The notes: generated by a model from the letters alone, not told the origin. A stretch of 64,000 nt of DNA from Bacteroidales bacterium (GCA_020026275.1 JAHHQQ010000008.1:13308-77307); one strand, 5' to 3'; shown: positions 8,557 through 17,947, numbered from the stretch's first letter. Made by a program: numbers and translations.

Positions 8557-10317
8557 TTATTCTCCGAAGATTAGTTCCATGTCTTTTTTCATTTTCTTCT
8601 GGGATTTTTCTTCAGGAATGAATTTCCAGCTGCCGATGACCTTCGGATCACCGATATTTTCAGGAGTCAAGGTCTTGTTGGCTACGATGTAATCATAGAC
8701 AATGTTTCTGATTTCAGGAAGTTTTTCGACGATGAGGTCTTCAATATGTTCGGTATCAATGCCTGCCCCTTCTTTGATAAGGTTGCCTCCACCATTGGCT
8801 CGATAAGAAGTCATGGCAACCCGATAAGTGGTCTTCAAGTCAAATGCGGAACCGTCTGCCATGGATTCAATCTGGATTCTGGAACCGTAAGGCTTGGTCA
8901 CGTCCACGGTGTACACCAGACCGCCGGTGGAATCGAAATTGTAGGAACGGTTGTCAAAGGACCACCTTTCCGTACCGTATCTCTTGTCGTTTCTCTTGGA
9001 AATCTTGAGAAGATGGTCGTTTGGAAGGGTGTTGATCCACTGGTCATAAGAATATTCCATGTAATTCTTGATTTGCTTACCTGTCATCTTGACGACGAAC
9101 AGCTGGTTTTCGAATGGATAGATTGTGAAGAGGTCGTTGTAGATGAGCGTGCCGGCGCTGACTTTCTTGTCGAAGGTCAATGGGGCGGCGAAAGAAAGTT
9201 GTGCCTGGTTGTTGTAGAGGGAAACCGTATGGACAAGATTCATGTAATCACTCATTCCGGTAAAGGAATCCTTGGTATAGATGTCTTTGCTCAACTGGCC
9301 TATTTCTTTGAGGGTGAATTCCTTGACGGCTTCGTATTCTTTCTGGAAATGAGCCCTCATGACCGGATCTGCCTTTTCGGCATTGACCGGAATGAGTGCG
9401 GTCTCCAATTTCTTGGAAATGACTTTACCGTCCTTGATTTCTAGATGGATGACACCTTTTCCGACGTTTCTGCAATGGCTGCCGGAATTGATGAGGCAGA
9501 TGCTGTCCGTAGCGGCAACCATCGGGCTGTGGTCATGTGAGCAGACCAGAAAATCCACGCCACGCAAAGTCTTGAACAGATCCAGACCCTGGCTTTCATA
9601 GATGGAACCGTCACCTTTTCCAGTACCGGAGTGGACAGCGACGATGATTACCTGAGGCTCTTCCTTCTTGATGACAAGGTCCACATCGTTCTGTACCATT
9701 GGAATGAGTGACTTGAAATCCATTCCGCTCCAGAGCTCTTCAGAAAGCCATGCCTTCATATTGGCGTTCGTATAGCCCAGGATGGCAATCTTCAGACCTT
9801 GTCTGTGAATGGTGGTGCAGGAAGGGAAGTAGGCTTTTCCGTTGTCTGTCCGCACGGCATTGCCGCCCAGGAATGGAATGCCTGCTTTCTTCAAGTCTGC
9901 CGCCACTCTGTCATAGACGTGATGACCTGTTTCTACGTCATGGTTGCCCACTGCAATGGCGTCGTAGTCCATATAGTCCATCAGTCTTGGGAACAGATGA
10001 GGAGATGAGGTATCGACGTAGTTGTAATAATAGGCAGCATTGTCACCTTGGAGGCAGTCACCGGCATCTACCAAAATAACGTGGTCTTCTCCGACAGCAT
10101 TTCTTACACTATCTACATAATAATTGACGGCAAATAGAGATTTTTTGGTTTTTCCGCCGACATAGGTGGAATCGAACCAGCTGCCATGGACATCGTTTGT
10201 CGTCAGCAGTTCTAAAGTGTAGCAACCGTCTGCCGGCTTCGTGTTCAAGGCGCAAGAGGAAGTCCACAAGGTAAGGATTCCGCAAAGGGCTGTACCAAAT
10301 AATGTTTTGAATTTCAT
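8557..10317 (-). CDS. Lipoprotein 5'-nucleotidase / 2',3'-cyclic phosphodiesterase (UshA-like)
   Basis: 586 aa, with a lipoprotein signal (TSSC, Cys22). The N-terminal calcineurin-like metallophosphoesterase domain shows the metal ligands NDVHG (D42, H44), DAGDCLQGD, AVGNHDVETG and VCSHDHSP. The C-terminal 5'-nucleotidase domain includes DLFTIYPFENQL and the nucleotide-stacking region near YNFDSTGG. The family dephosphorylates extracytoplasmic nucleotides so that nucleosides can be imported, which fits the purine nucleoside phosphorylase at 18078. The upstream promoter faces away from the GSCFA gene. The exact substrate is inferred from family only. Confidence 0.9.
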   Translation of the reverse strand: MKFKTLFGTALCGILTLWTSSCALNTKPADGCYTLELLTTNDVHGSWFDSTYVGGKTKKSLFAVNYYVDSVRNAVGEDHVILVDAGDCLQGDNAAYYYNYVDTSSPHLFPRLMDYMDYDAIAVGNHDVETGHHVYDRVAADLKKAGIPFLGGNAVRTDNGKAYFPSCTTIHRQGLKIAILGYTNANMKAWLSEELWSGMDFKSLIPMVQNDVDLVIKKEEPQVIIVAVHSGTGKGDGSIYESQGLDLFKTLRGVDFLVCSHDHSPMVAATDSICLINSGSHCRNVGKGVIHLEIKDGKVISKKLETALIPVNAEKADPVMRAHFQKEYEAVKEFTLKEIGQLSKDIYTKDSFTGMSDYMNLVHTVSLYNNQAQLSFAAPLTFDKKVSAGTLIYNDLFTIYPFENQLFVVKMTGKQIKNYMEYSYDQWINTLPNDHLLKISKRNDKRYGTERWSFDNRSYNFDSTGGLVYTVDVTKPYGSRIQIESMADGSAFDLKTTYRVAMTSYRANGGGNLIKEGAGIDTEHIEDLIVEKLPEIRNIVYDYIVANKTLTPENIGDPKVIGSWKFIPEEKSQKKMKKDMELIFGE

Positions 10318-10353
10318 ATTGATTCGAATTTATGACCATTTTGATATATTTTA

Positions 10354-10361
10354 CAAAAATA
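10354..10361 (-). promoter_or_regulatory. -7 promoter box of the nucleotidase gene
   Basis: Reads TATTTTTG on the minus strand, an exact match to TAnnTTTG, 37 bases upstream of the start codon. No clear -33 box was seen. Confidence 0.55.
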
Positions 10362-10377
10362 ACTAATATTCATCTGT

Positions 10378-10394
10378 CGGGAATGAGATTCCCG
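10378..10394. promoter_or_regulatory. Perfect palindrome between divergent promoters (candidate operator)
   Basis: CGGGAAT-GAG-ATTCCCG is a 7-bp perfect inverted repeat centred between the two divergent -7 boxes. It could be a shared repressor or activator site. No regulator is identified. Confidence 0.4.
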
Positions 10395-10406
10395 GACTAT
10401 TTTGTT

Positions 10407-10414
10407 TATTTTTG
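10407..10414 (+). promoter_or_regulatory. -7 promoter box of the GSCFA gene
   Basis: TATTTTTG matches TAnnTTTG and lies 29 bases upstream of the ATG at 10443. Confidence 0.55.
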
Positions 10415-10442
10415 TATAGTGGAGAATTAAAATGACAAGAGC

Positions 10443-11306
10443 ATGAAGCTGCAGACAATTGTAGAATGTGGAAAGAGCCGGATTGGCGGTTTGAAACTGG
10501 AAGACCGGATCATGGTCATTGGAAGTTGTTTCGCTGATAATATCGGAGCCAAGTTGGAACATGCCGGATTCGATGTGCTCGTCAATCCTTTTGGTACGCT
10601 ATACAATCCGGTCTCGTTGTGCAATTCAATCAGCAGGATGGCTGCAGGAGTTGGATTCCGAGAGGAAGATTGCGTGGAAATGGGGGCCAATGCAGGGCTG
10701 GTCTGTTCGTTCTGCCATCATACTTCTTTCGCCAGAAAGAACAAGAATGATTTTTTGACCTATGCCAATGAAAGACTGGAGCAGGCCCGAGGGTTCTATG
10801 CCGATTGCAACAAAATGATTGTGACGCTTGGTACGACCTGGTGCTACAAATATCTGCCAACGGGAGAGGTCGTTTCCAATTGTCTGAAGATTGACCCGAA
10901 GAATTTTGAGCGCGAGGCGCTTTCATTGAACAATACGGTGGCGCTGCTGACCGCGCTGGTCCTCCGCTTCTCCCAGAAGCAGTTCCTTTTTACCGTCAGC
11001 CCCATCCGGCATTGGAAAGACGGGGCCCACGAGAACCAGTTGAGCAAGAGTACGCTGCTGCTGGCTGTCGATGCCCTCTGCAAGAAGTTCCCGGACCGGG
11101 TTGAATATTTCCCTGCCTACGAGCTGATGATGGACGAAATGAGGGATTACCGCTTCTATGCAGACGACCTGGTCCATCCTTCCGAAATGGCCGTCAACTA
11201 TATCTGGGAACGCTTTCTCGATTTCGCGGCCGACCCGAAGGAGACAGAACAGATTCTCGCCAACGAAAGGCTTTGGCGCCGGTCTCAGCATCGGGAAATG
11301 CATTAG
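10443..11306 (+). CDS. GSCFA-domain protein
   Basis: 287 aa. The family-naming motif G27-S28-C29-F30-A31 is present in IGSCFADNIG, followed by the conserved NPFGTLYNP and, near the C-terminus, DDLVHPSEMAVNYIWERF. The GxS and DxxH elements suggest an SGNH/GDSL-like hydrolase fold, with Ser28 near the N-terminus and Asp-His near the C-terminus, but the family has no assigned reaction known to me. There is no signal peptide, so it is probably cytoplasmic. It is a single gene with its own promoter and terminator. Confidence 0.85.
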   Translation: MKLQTIVECGKSRIGGLKLEDRIMVIGSCFADNIGAKLEHAGFDVLVNPFGTLYNPVSLCNSISRMAAGVGFREEDCVEMGANAGLVCSFCHHTSFARKNKNDFLTYANERLEQARGFYADCNKMIVTLGTTWCYKYLPTGEVVSNCLKIDPKNFEREALSLNNTVALLTALVLRFSQKQFLFTVSPIRHWKDGAHENQLSKSTLLLAVDALCKKFPDRVEYFPAYELMMDEMRDYRFYADDLVHPSEMAVNYIWERFLDFAADPKETEQILANERLWRRSQHREMH

Positions 11307-11314
11307 TCATTAAA

Positions 11315-11346
11315 AAAGAGCGACCTCACTGTGAGGGCCGCTCTTT
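11315..11346. terminator. Bidirectional terminator
   Basis: The stem AAAGAGCG(A)CCTCAC / GTGAGG(GC)CGCTCTTT has A- and T-rich flanks on both sides, and sits between the convergent GSCFA and dsbD genes. Confidence 0.75.
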
Positions 11347-11365
11347 CTGTATGTTCTATTAGGAA

Positions 11366-13429
11366 TTATTTCGCATTGAATGCGGCGATTCCATTTTTCA
11401 AGAAGGTGATGTATTCTTCTACATTCAAGTTGTAGCCTCTGACCGGAAGCAGCAGATTGCCTTCAGAATCCAGAATGGCGTAATTCGGCTGCGCGTTCAC
11501 GTTGAAACGGCTGCGGGCGATGTAGGAATTGGCTCTGCCCAAATCTTTAAGCACCTTGCCGCTTTCTGTCGTAATCCAGTCTTCTTCATCCAGCTTGGTC
11601 TTGTCGTCTGTATAAAGGGCAACAATCACGAAATCATTTCGCAGTATGGCCATCACTTCAGGCCGGGTCCAGACTCTCGCTTCCATTTCCCTGCAATTGG
11701 TGCAGCCATGTCCGGTAATGTCAACGAAAACAGGTTTGCCGGTCTTTTGGGAAGCCTCCAGCCCTTCTTCAATGGTGTAATATCCAGTCAGACCCAGAGG
11801 CATCTTGAGACCGTATTTCTCGCCGATAGCGCTGGAAACGCTTGCGGATACATTTGCTTCCTGTCCTTCTGCATAATAGGTAGGCACATCATTGCCAGCA
11901 TGGCTGTTGATGACAAAATCCTGGGTTTCTATAGGTGGAAGATAACCAGAAAGCGCTTTTAAAGGAGCGCCGAACATACCTGGAATCATGTAGACGACAA
12001 ATGAAAAGTCCAGAATGATTAGAGCCAGACGGAAGACACCGATTTTTTCGACTTTATCGTCATGAGCAAAACGGATCTTGCCCAGCAGATAAAAGCCAAG
12101 GAGGGTGAATACTACAATCCATATTGCCAGATAGACTTCTCTGTCCAGGAGTCCCCAGTGATAGGTCTGGTCTGGAACACTAAGGAACTTGAATCCCAGA
12201 GCCACTTCAATGAATCCCAATACAACTTTGACAGAATTCATCCAACTGCCACTCTTGAGTTTGGTCAGGAGGGAAGGGAACAGGGCAAAGATGGTGAATG
12301 GGAGCGCGAAGGCGACGGAAAACGCCAGCATGGTGATCATCGGAGTCCAGATTTCACCCTGCGTGGATTTGATAAGGACAGAACCGACAATCGGACCTGT
12401 GCAGGAGAAGGATACCAATACCAAGGTCAAGGCCATGAAGAATACACCTGCCAGTCCCTTCTTGTCTGAATTTTGGTCACTCTTGTTGACGAGAGAAGAA
12501 GGCAGTGTGATCTCAAAAGCTCCAAAGAAGGAAGCTGCAAAGACCATGAACACGATAAAGAAGATGATGTTCGGAATCCAATGGGTCGCCAGCCAGTTGA
12601 AGATATCTGCTGTGACTGCATCTCCTCCTACCAGCCAGGTAATGCCGATGATCAGACAGATTGGAACGGTGTAGAGCAGGACAATGAACAATCCATACAT
12701 GAAAGCTTTGAATCGGCCTGCCCGTGGAGATGAAGATCCTTTCATGAAAAAGGAAATGGTCATCGGAACCATCGGGAAGACACAAGGAGTCAGAAGCATG
12801 GCAAAACCCCAGAGTACAGCTTCAATCAAGAGGGCCCAAATGGATTCATTGCCACCTTTCGCTGATTTTGAAGAGGTTGGAGCCATATTCAGTTCTGAGG
12901 ATTTGTTGTTGTTTTCAATGTTTTGATTGTCAGGCTGCAAAACATTATTGTTCTGTTCGTTCCCGTTGGAAGAAACCGCACTTTCTCCAGTTTCCTTTTC
13001 ATATTTTCCAACGGTCAGAGCAAATTCATAGTCTTCTGGAGACATACAGGATGCCTCACTGCAGGCTCTCCAAGTTAAGGTGCCATGAAGTTCTGCACCA
13101 GGTGCGTTCAACTGGATTTTCTGACCGATAATGATTTCGTCATAGAATACTTTGTCGCCATATAGCTCAGATGCTGTGGTCAATTCGTAAGGTTCTCCGA
13201 CAAGTGAGAAAGACTTGTCTTCTGACAACTGTACGGAAGTGGCAGAAAATTCATTCTTGAGATCATATACATGAAGACCTTCCTTGATTTTACCTTTGAA
13301 AATCAATTCATATTGGTCTGTGCCGAGGGATTTGCTCTCGGTGGTCCAGTGTACGGTCCAGTCATTTTGGCTGAAACTCAGAACGCTTGAACATAGTGCA
13401 AGTACAAGCGCAAGGAGAAATTTCTTCAT
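11366..13429 (-). CDS. dsbD: Thiol:disulfide interchange protein DsbD
   Basis: Carries reducing power from cytoplasmic thioredoxin across the inner membrane to periplasmic thiols. 687 aa with the three DsbD parts. After a signal peptide (LSFS before Q21) comes a periplasmic N-domain with the cysteine pair C123/C128. After a low-complexity Asn/Ser linker (about 150-192) comes a polytopic membrane domain with C216 in LLTPCVFPM and the second membrane cysteine in SFSCTGPIVG. The C-terminal thioredoxin-like domain has C576-T-N-C579. All expected redox cysteines are present. It lies 21 bases downstream of rny; an operon is possible but not shown. Confidence 0.94.
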   Translation of the reverse strand: MKKFLLALVLALCSSVLSFSQNDWTVHWTTESKSLGTDQYELIFKGKIKEGLHVYDLKNEFSATSVQLSEDKSFSLVGEPYELTTASELYGDKVFYDEIIIGQKIQLNAPGAELHGTLTWRACSEASCMSPEDYEFALTVGKYEKETGESAVSSNGNEQNNNVLQPDNQNIENNNKSSELNMAPTSSKSAKGGNESIWALLIEAVLWGFAMLLTPCVFPMVPMTISFFMKGSSSPRAGRFKAFMYGLFIVLLYTVPICLIIGITWLVGGDAVTADIFNWLATHWIPNIIFFIVFMVFAASFFGAFEITLPSSLVNKSDQNSDKKGLAGVFFMALTLVLVSFSCTGPIVGSVLIKSTQGEIWTPMITMLAFSVAFALPFTIFALFPSLLTKLKSGSWMNSVKVVLGFIEVALGFKFLSVPDQTYHWGLLDREVYLAIWIVVFTLLGFYLLGKIRFAHDDKVEKIGVFRLALIILDFSFVVYMIPGMFGAPLKALSGYLPPIETQDFVINSHAGNDVPTYYAEGQEANVSASVSSAIGEKYGLKMPLGLTGYYTIEEGLEASQKTGKPVFVDITGHGCTNCREMEARVWTRPEVMAILRNDFVIVALYTDDKTKLDEEDWITTESGKVLKDLGRANSYIARSRFNVNAQPNYAILDSEGNLLLPVRGYNLNVEEYITFLKNGIAAFNAK

Positions 13430-13450
13430 ATGATTTATAGAGGATTAAAT

Positions 13451-14995
13451 TTATTTTGCGTACGCAACGGATCTCGTTTCACGGATTACCGTAATTTTTA
13501 CCTGACCAGGGTAGGTCATTTCGTTCTGGATTTTCTGGGCGATGTCAGCAGACAGTTTGTTGGCTTGCTCGTCTGAGACCTCCTCTGCCCCAACAATCAC
13601 TCTCAATTCACGTCCGGCCTGAATGGCATAACTCTTGGTGACACCTGGGTAGGAGGCGGCAAGATCTTCCATTCCTTTCAGTCGTTTGATGTATGATTCG
13701 ATTACTTCTCGTCTGGCACCAGGTCTGGCACCAGAAATGGCATCTCCAACCATGACAATAGGTGAAAGGATCGATGTCATCTCCATTTCTTCATGATGGG
13801 CACCGATAGCATTGCAGATTTCTGGTTTTTCTTTGTATTGCTCGGCAAGTTTCATTCCCAGGATAGCATGTGGGAGTTCAGGGTCATCTTCAGATACTTT
13901 ACCGATATCGTGAAGGAGACCGGCTCTTTTGGCCATCTTTGGATTGAGTCCCAGTTCAGATGCCATGATGGCACAAATGTTTGCCACTTCACGGGAGTGC
14001 TGGAGAAGGTTCTGTCCGTAAGATGAACGATATTTCATACGTCCGATGAGTTTGACTAGTTCCATGTTCATGCCATGGATACCCAAATCGATACAGGTTC
14101 TTTTTCCTGTTTCGAGAATTTCTTCTTCCAATTGTTTCTTCACTTTGGCCACAACTTCTTCAATGCGGGCCGGATGAATTCGTCCGTCCATGACCAGTTG
14201 GTGAAGGGCGAGTCGGGCGACTTCTCTTCTGACTGGGTCAAATGCAGAAAGCAGAATGGCGTCAGGAGTGTCATCTACTACGATTTCCACACCGGTGGCA
14301 GCTTCCAGAGCGCGGATGTTTCTACCTTCCCGTCCAATGATTCGTCCTTTTATTTCATCATTCTCGATAGGGAAGGTGGTGACTGCGTTTTCAATGGCAG
14401 TTTCAGTAGCGGTCCTCTGGATGGTTGTGATGACAATTCTCTTGGCTTCTTTGGCTGCGTTCAGACGGGCTTCATCAATGGTGTCATTGATATAAGCCTG
14501 CGCTTCCAGTCTCGCTTTGGCCATCATGTTCTCCATCAAGATATTCTTGGCTTCAGTGGCGGTCATGCCGGAGATCTCTTCAATCTGTTTGTTGACTTGT
14601 TCGGAAAGCGCATTGTATTCCTTGGATTTTTTCTCCAACTGCTCCTTTTGGATCTGAAGGCTTTTCTTGGCATTGTCCGTGTCTTTCAATTTGTTCTGAA
14701 GTTCTTTTTCCTGCTGGTTGAGACAAGCCTCCTTATGCTTGATGTTGTTTTCCATCTCGCGGATCTGGCTGTTTTTCTCGTTGATATATTTCTCATGTTC
14801 GCCTTTGAGCTGCAGGAATTTCTCCTTCGCCTGAAAGATTTTGTCTTTCTTGATGTTTTCTGCCTTGATCTGGGCGTTGGCGATGATTTCTTCAGCTTTT
14901 CCGTTCAATATCTTTTTCTTGACAAATATATATACCGCTAGGGCGATGGACGCCGAAACGATGGCGGTAATGAGGATAATAAGAAAATATTCCAT
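13451..14995 (-). CDS. rny: Ribonuclease Y
   Basis: Membrane-anchored endoribonuclease that initiates mRNA decay. An N-terminal transmembrane helix (about 4-25) is followed by a long charged coiled coil (about 30-200), a KH RNA-binding domain with GRIIGREGRN (217-226), and an HD phosphohydrolase domain with the metal pair H362-D363 in LLHDIGK and later AHHEEME. The length of 514 aa is typical. It follows the probable 6S RNA and its terminator, so it likely has its own promoter in the short gap at 14996-15045, though I could not pick a clear one. Confidence 0.96.
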   Translation of the reverse strand: MEYFLIILITAIVSASIALAVYIFVKKKILNGKAEEIIANAQIKAENIKKDKIFQAKEKFLQLKGEHEKYINEKNSQIREMENNIKHKEACLNQQEKELQNKLKDTDNAKKSLQIQKEQLEKKSKEYNALSEQVNKQIEEISGMTATEAKNILMENMMAKARLEAQAYINDTIDEARLNAAKEAKRIVITTIQRTATETAIENAVTTFPIENDEIKGRIIGREGRNIRALEAATGVEIVVDDTPDAILLSAFDPVRREVARLALHQLVMDGRIHPARIEEVVAKVKKQLEEEILETGKRTCIDLGIHGMNMELVKLIGRMKYRSSYGQNLLQHSREVANICAIMASELGLNPKMAKRAGLLHDIGKVSEDDPELPHAILGMKLAEQYKEKPEICNAIGAHHEEMEMTSILSPIVMVGDAISGARPGARREVIESYIKRLKGMEDLAASYPGVTKSYAIQAGRELRVIVGAEEVSDEQANKLSADIAQKIQNEMTYPGQVKITVIRETRSVAYAK

Positions 14996-15045
14996 AAAAG
15001 TAAGTATAAAAAAGTTAGCTAATATATTATCGTTTCAAATAGTCA

Positions 15046-15083
15046 AAAAAAAACAGGCTGACTCATGTGGAAGCCAGTCTGTT
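15046..15083 (-). terminator. Intrinsic terminator of the 6S-like RNA
   Basis: On the minus strand, AACAG-A-CTGGCT pairs with AGTCAG-C-CTGTT and is followed by nine T residues. It lies between the RNA at 15095-15265 and the start of rny. Confidence 0.8.
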
Positions 15084-15266
15084 CTATAGGAAAAGCCGTT
15101 AGTCGTAGTCAGAAAATCTTATGCAAGTAAGATTTGAGCTCTGTGTCAGTTCAGTAATCCTTCGTCCCGGAAGAGGGAACCAAAATGGCTAAGGCCCGCC
15201 ATCCCTGACTCAAGTCACTCTGTTCCTTAAAAAGGTGTTCTTTTCAGCTAAAAGGAACTAACGGCT
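15084..15266 (-). ncRNA. ssrS: Probable 6S RNA (ssrS) downstream of zapA
   Basis: A non-coding block of about 180 bases on the minus strand whose ends pair: GCCGTTAG at 15258-15265 with CTAACGGC at 15095-15102. Inside are further hairpins, such as AAATCTTA/TAAGATTT and an arm with ATGGC/GCCAT, giving a long interrupted rod, and a strong terminator follows. Length, rod shape and position directly after zapA (whose stop codon touches the 5' stem) fit 6S RNA, which binds housekeeping RNA polymerase and lies next to zapA in many bacteria. The family assignment is inference; a covariance search would decide. Confidence 0.6.
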
Positions 15267-15567
15267 AGTGTTTTTCAATTGAATTCAGGTAGATATCCGT
15301 ATCTTCTTTCAGGTCTGCCACCTCTTTCAGAAGGGCATCCAGATTCCTTCTGATATTGATTGCAGTCATCGCTTCGTTGAGTGCAACGAAGGTCAAAATA
15401 TCTTTAATGCTTCTATCCCCGTGATTTTCCTGATATTTCCTGATTTTCTTGTTGACATCCACTACTGCTTTGCGGATAATCTCCTCATATTCAGGAGTAG
15501 GGGCATTGACAGTGTGTTCAGCATCTGCAATTTTGACTTTTATTCTTTGTGCTCTGTCCTGTGCCAT
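15265..15567 (-). CDS. zapA: Cell division protein ZapA
   Basis: 100 aa. ZapA proteins bind FtsZ and promote bundling of filaments at the division ring. The sequence has the short N-terminal beta region (QRIKVKIADAEHTVNAP), then YEEIIRKAVVDVNKKI and a C-terminal coiled-coil helix with a conserved ALNEAMT region. It begins 8 bases after the ZapB-like gene, so the two are co-transcribed, and the 6S-like RNA follows without a gap. Confidence 0.88.
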   Translation of the reverse strand: MAQDRAQRIKVKIADAEHTVNAPTPEYEEIIRKAVVDVNKKIRKYQENHGDRSIKDILTFVALNEAMTAINIRRNLDALLKEVADLKEDTDIYLNSIEKH

Positions 15568-15575
15568 AATCTGTC

Positions 15576-15845
15576 CTATTCAAGAAGGGATATGCATTTG
15601 TCGATATCTCTGATTAGTTTGTCAATCTTCTGTTTTGCCGCATCGCTGTTGCCGCTTTCAGAAGAGAAGGCTCCCACCAATTTGAGATTATCTACTTTTT
15701 TCTCCAATTCATCAATCTGCTTCCTTTGAGACTCTTCCCGTTCTCTACTATTCTGCAAGTCTTCCCGGAGCTTTTCATTTTCCGCTTTGACATCTTCATA
15801 GAGAGATATTAATTTCTTGATATTTCCTCTTATTTCTTCAAGCAT
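15576..15845 (-). CDS. ZapB-like short coiled-coil protein
   Basis: 89 aa, almost entirely heptad-type coiled coil (LEEIRGNIKKLISLYEDV, then ENEKLREDL). No enzymatic motif. Its position immediately before zapA suggests a partner in division-ring assembly, by analogy with ZapB, but sequence alone does not prove this. Confidence 0.75.
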   Translation of the reverse strand: MLEEIRGNIKKLISLYEDVKAENEKLREDLQNSREREESQRKQIDELEKKVDNLKLVGAFSSESGNSDAAKQKIDKLIRDIDKCISLLE

Positions 15846-15871
15846 AATAGTGGAAATTGTCTACGTCTTTG

Positions 15872-15879
15872 CAAATTTA
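15872..15879 (-). promoter_or_regulatory. -7 promoter box of the zapB-like/zapA operon
   Basis: TAAATTTG on the minus strand is an exact TAnnTTTG match, 26 bases upstream of the start codon; an ATTG about 19 bases further up could be the -33 element. Confidence 0.6.
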
Positions 15880-15982
15880 ATAAAATTTATTTCAACTGCA
15901 ATCGCTCCAGCTCGTGAATTTTCATGAAAAATGATTAATTTTATCCTTGAATTTTGAATGATAACAAAAATAGTTGAGAATC

Positions 15983-17947
15983 ATGGATAATTACGGTTTC
16001 TTGAGGGTGGCCGCCGCCGTGCCGACAGTGAAAGTTGCAGATGTGCGGTCCAATATGGAAGCGATAAGCGTTTTGGCGGATAAGGCGGAGGCGCAAGGGG
16101 CTTCGGTTTTGGTTTGTCCCGAACTTGCCTTGACAGGTGCCAGCTGTGGGGACTTGTTCGGACAGCAGTCTTTGCTGGATGAGGTGGAGAAAGTCTTGGA
16201 TGTGATAAAGATGAGGTCACGCGGCAAATTGCTGACTTGGATTGTCGGAGCTCCGGTCCGATGGAACGACAGACTGTATGATTGTGCTGTGGTCATCCGT
16301 AATGGACAGATAAGGGGAGTGGTGCCGAAAGGGATTCCCGAAGTAAGTGGCTCGTTCCAGAATCGTTGGTTTGCGGATGGCCGGGCATTGCGCGGTTGTG
16401 GAAATCTGGTCGTTGTGGGGGAAAATGCTCCTGTCCTGATGGGGAACGAGCAGCTTTTCAAAATTGGCCGGACCCGGGTTGCCATCTGTTTCGGTGAAGA
16501 TTTGGAGGCTTCTGACTCCATGGCGGGCCGTCTCGTTCAGGCGGGGGCGCAATTGGTGCTGGTGCTTTCCGCCGATCCGGAATATATGGGGCGTCAGGCC
16601 GAGCGCAAACGGATTTTGTCTGCCCGTAGCCGGAATGATCATGCCGCCTATGTCTATTGCAATGCCGGTTGTGGCGAGTCCACCCAGGATCTGGTCTATG
16701 GCGGTGCGTCCATGGTTTATGAAAATGGCTGTCTGGTGGGCGAAGGAAAACGCTTCCAGACGGTATCCTCCCTGCTGCTGGCAGATGTGGACATCGAGAA
16801 ACTGAAGATGCTGAAGCAGATGGACCTTTCACGTCATGTGGGGAAAGAGGAAGTGGTGGAGCAGGACCTGGGGGCCGAAGTTGCCGCCGACCTGTCTGCC
16901 CGTTTCCTTGGAAAAGTGGAGCCGCTGCCGTTTATTCCGAAATCCGAAGAGGCTGGTTATTGCCTTGAGGCGGAGGCGGTGGATTTGCAGGTGAACGGTC
17001 TTCTGTCCCGTCTGTGCCATATCGGACAGCCGAAAGTGGTGGTGGGCGTTTCCGGAGGTCTGGACAGTACGTTGGCGCTGCTGGTCTGCGCTTTGGCGTT
17101 TGACCGTCTGGGCTGGGGCCGCAAGGGTATCATCGGTGTCACCATGCCGGGCTTCGGCACTTCCGGCCGTACTTATGGCAATGCCTTGGATTTTATGGCC
17201 TGCCTGGGAATCGAACAGCGCGAAATTTCGATTGTCCCTGCCGTCAAGCAGCATTTTGAGGACATTCATCATGATATTCAGGTACACGACGTGACCTACG
17301 AAAATGCACAGGCGAGGGAACGGACCCAGATTCTCATGGATGTCGCCAATCAGGAAGGGGGCATTGTGCTGGGTACGGGCGACCTGTCCGAACTGGCTCT
17401 CGGTTGGGCGACCTACAATGGCGACCACATGTCCATGTACGGAGTGAATGCTTCTGTGCCGAAGACGCTGGTGCGTCATCTGGTGGGATGGATTGCCAAG
17501 AATCTCTTCCTGGAGGATGAAGTGGGTGGCCGGCCGATGGCGGAGATCTTGATGGACGTGGTTGATACTCCGGTCAGTCCTGAACTGACTCCTGCGGACG
17601 AGGAGGGCAAGATTGCCCAGAAGACGGAGGATATTGTCGGCCCTTATGAGCTGCATGATTTCTTCCTCTATCAGTTCTGTCATTACGGATTCGGTCCGAA
17701 GAAAATCTATTTCCTGGCGCGGCATGCGTTCGACGGACAGGAAGGCCGTCCTCAATATGAGAAGGGTATTATCCTGCAATTCCTGAGAAAGTTCTATTGG
17801 CGTTTCTTTACCCAGCAGTTCAAGCGTTCCTGCTTGCCGGACGGTCCGAAAGTGACCGATGTAAGCCTTTCTCCGAGAGGTGGTTACATAATGCCTTCTG
17901 ATGCAAAGGTAAAACTGTTCCTGGACGAGCTGGACCAACTTTCCTAG
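15983..17947 (+). CDS. nadE: Glutamine-dependent NAD+ synthetase
   Basis: Converts nicotinic acid adenine dinucleotide to NAD+ using glutamine amide nitrogen. 654 aa in two domains. The N-terminal nitrilase-type glutaminase has the catalytic triad E47 (CPELALTG), K116 (VPKGIPE) and C169 (ICFGEDLE). The C-terminal synthetase has the ATP-binding P-loop S357-GGLDS362 and the conserved GTGDLSELALGW. I start at ATG 15983 (MDNYGF); the in-frame TTG at 15974 adds only three residues and is unlikely. Single gene, followed by a bidirectional terminator. Confidence 0.95.
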   Translation: MDNYGFLRVAAAVPTVKVADVRSNMEAISVLADKAEAQGASVLVCPELALTGASCGDLFGQQSLLDEVEKVLDVIKMRSRGKLLTWIVGAPVRWNDRLYDCAVVIRNGQIRGVVPKGIPEVSGSFQNRWFADGRALRGCGNLVVVGENAPVLMGNEQLFKIGRTRVAICFGEDLEASDSMAGRLVQAGAQLVLVLSADPEYMGRQAERKRILSARSRNDHAAYVYCNAGCGESTQDLVYGGASMVYENGCLVGEGKRFQTVSSLLLADVDIEKLKMLKQMDLSRHVGKEEVVEQDLGAEVAADLSARFLGKVEPLPFIPKSEEAGYCLEAEAVDLQVNGLLSRLCHIGQPKVVVGVSGGLDSTLALLVCALAFDRLGWGRKGIIGVTMPGFGTSGRTYGNALDFMACLGIEQREISIVPAVKQHFEDIHHDIQVHDVTYENAQARERTQILMDVANQEGGIVLGTGDLSELALGWATYNGDHMSMYGVNASVPKTLVRHLVGWIAKNLFLEDEVGGRPMAEILMDVVDTPVSPELTPADEEGKIAQKTEDIVGPYELHDFFLYQFCHYGFGPKKIYFLARHAFDGQEGRPQYEKGIILQFLRKFYWRFFTQQFKRSCLPDGPKVTDVSLSPRGGYIMPSDAKVKLFLDELDQLS

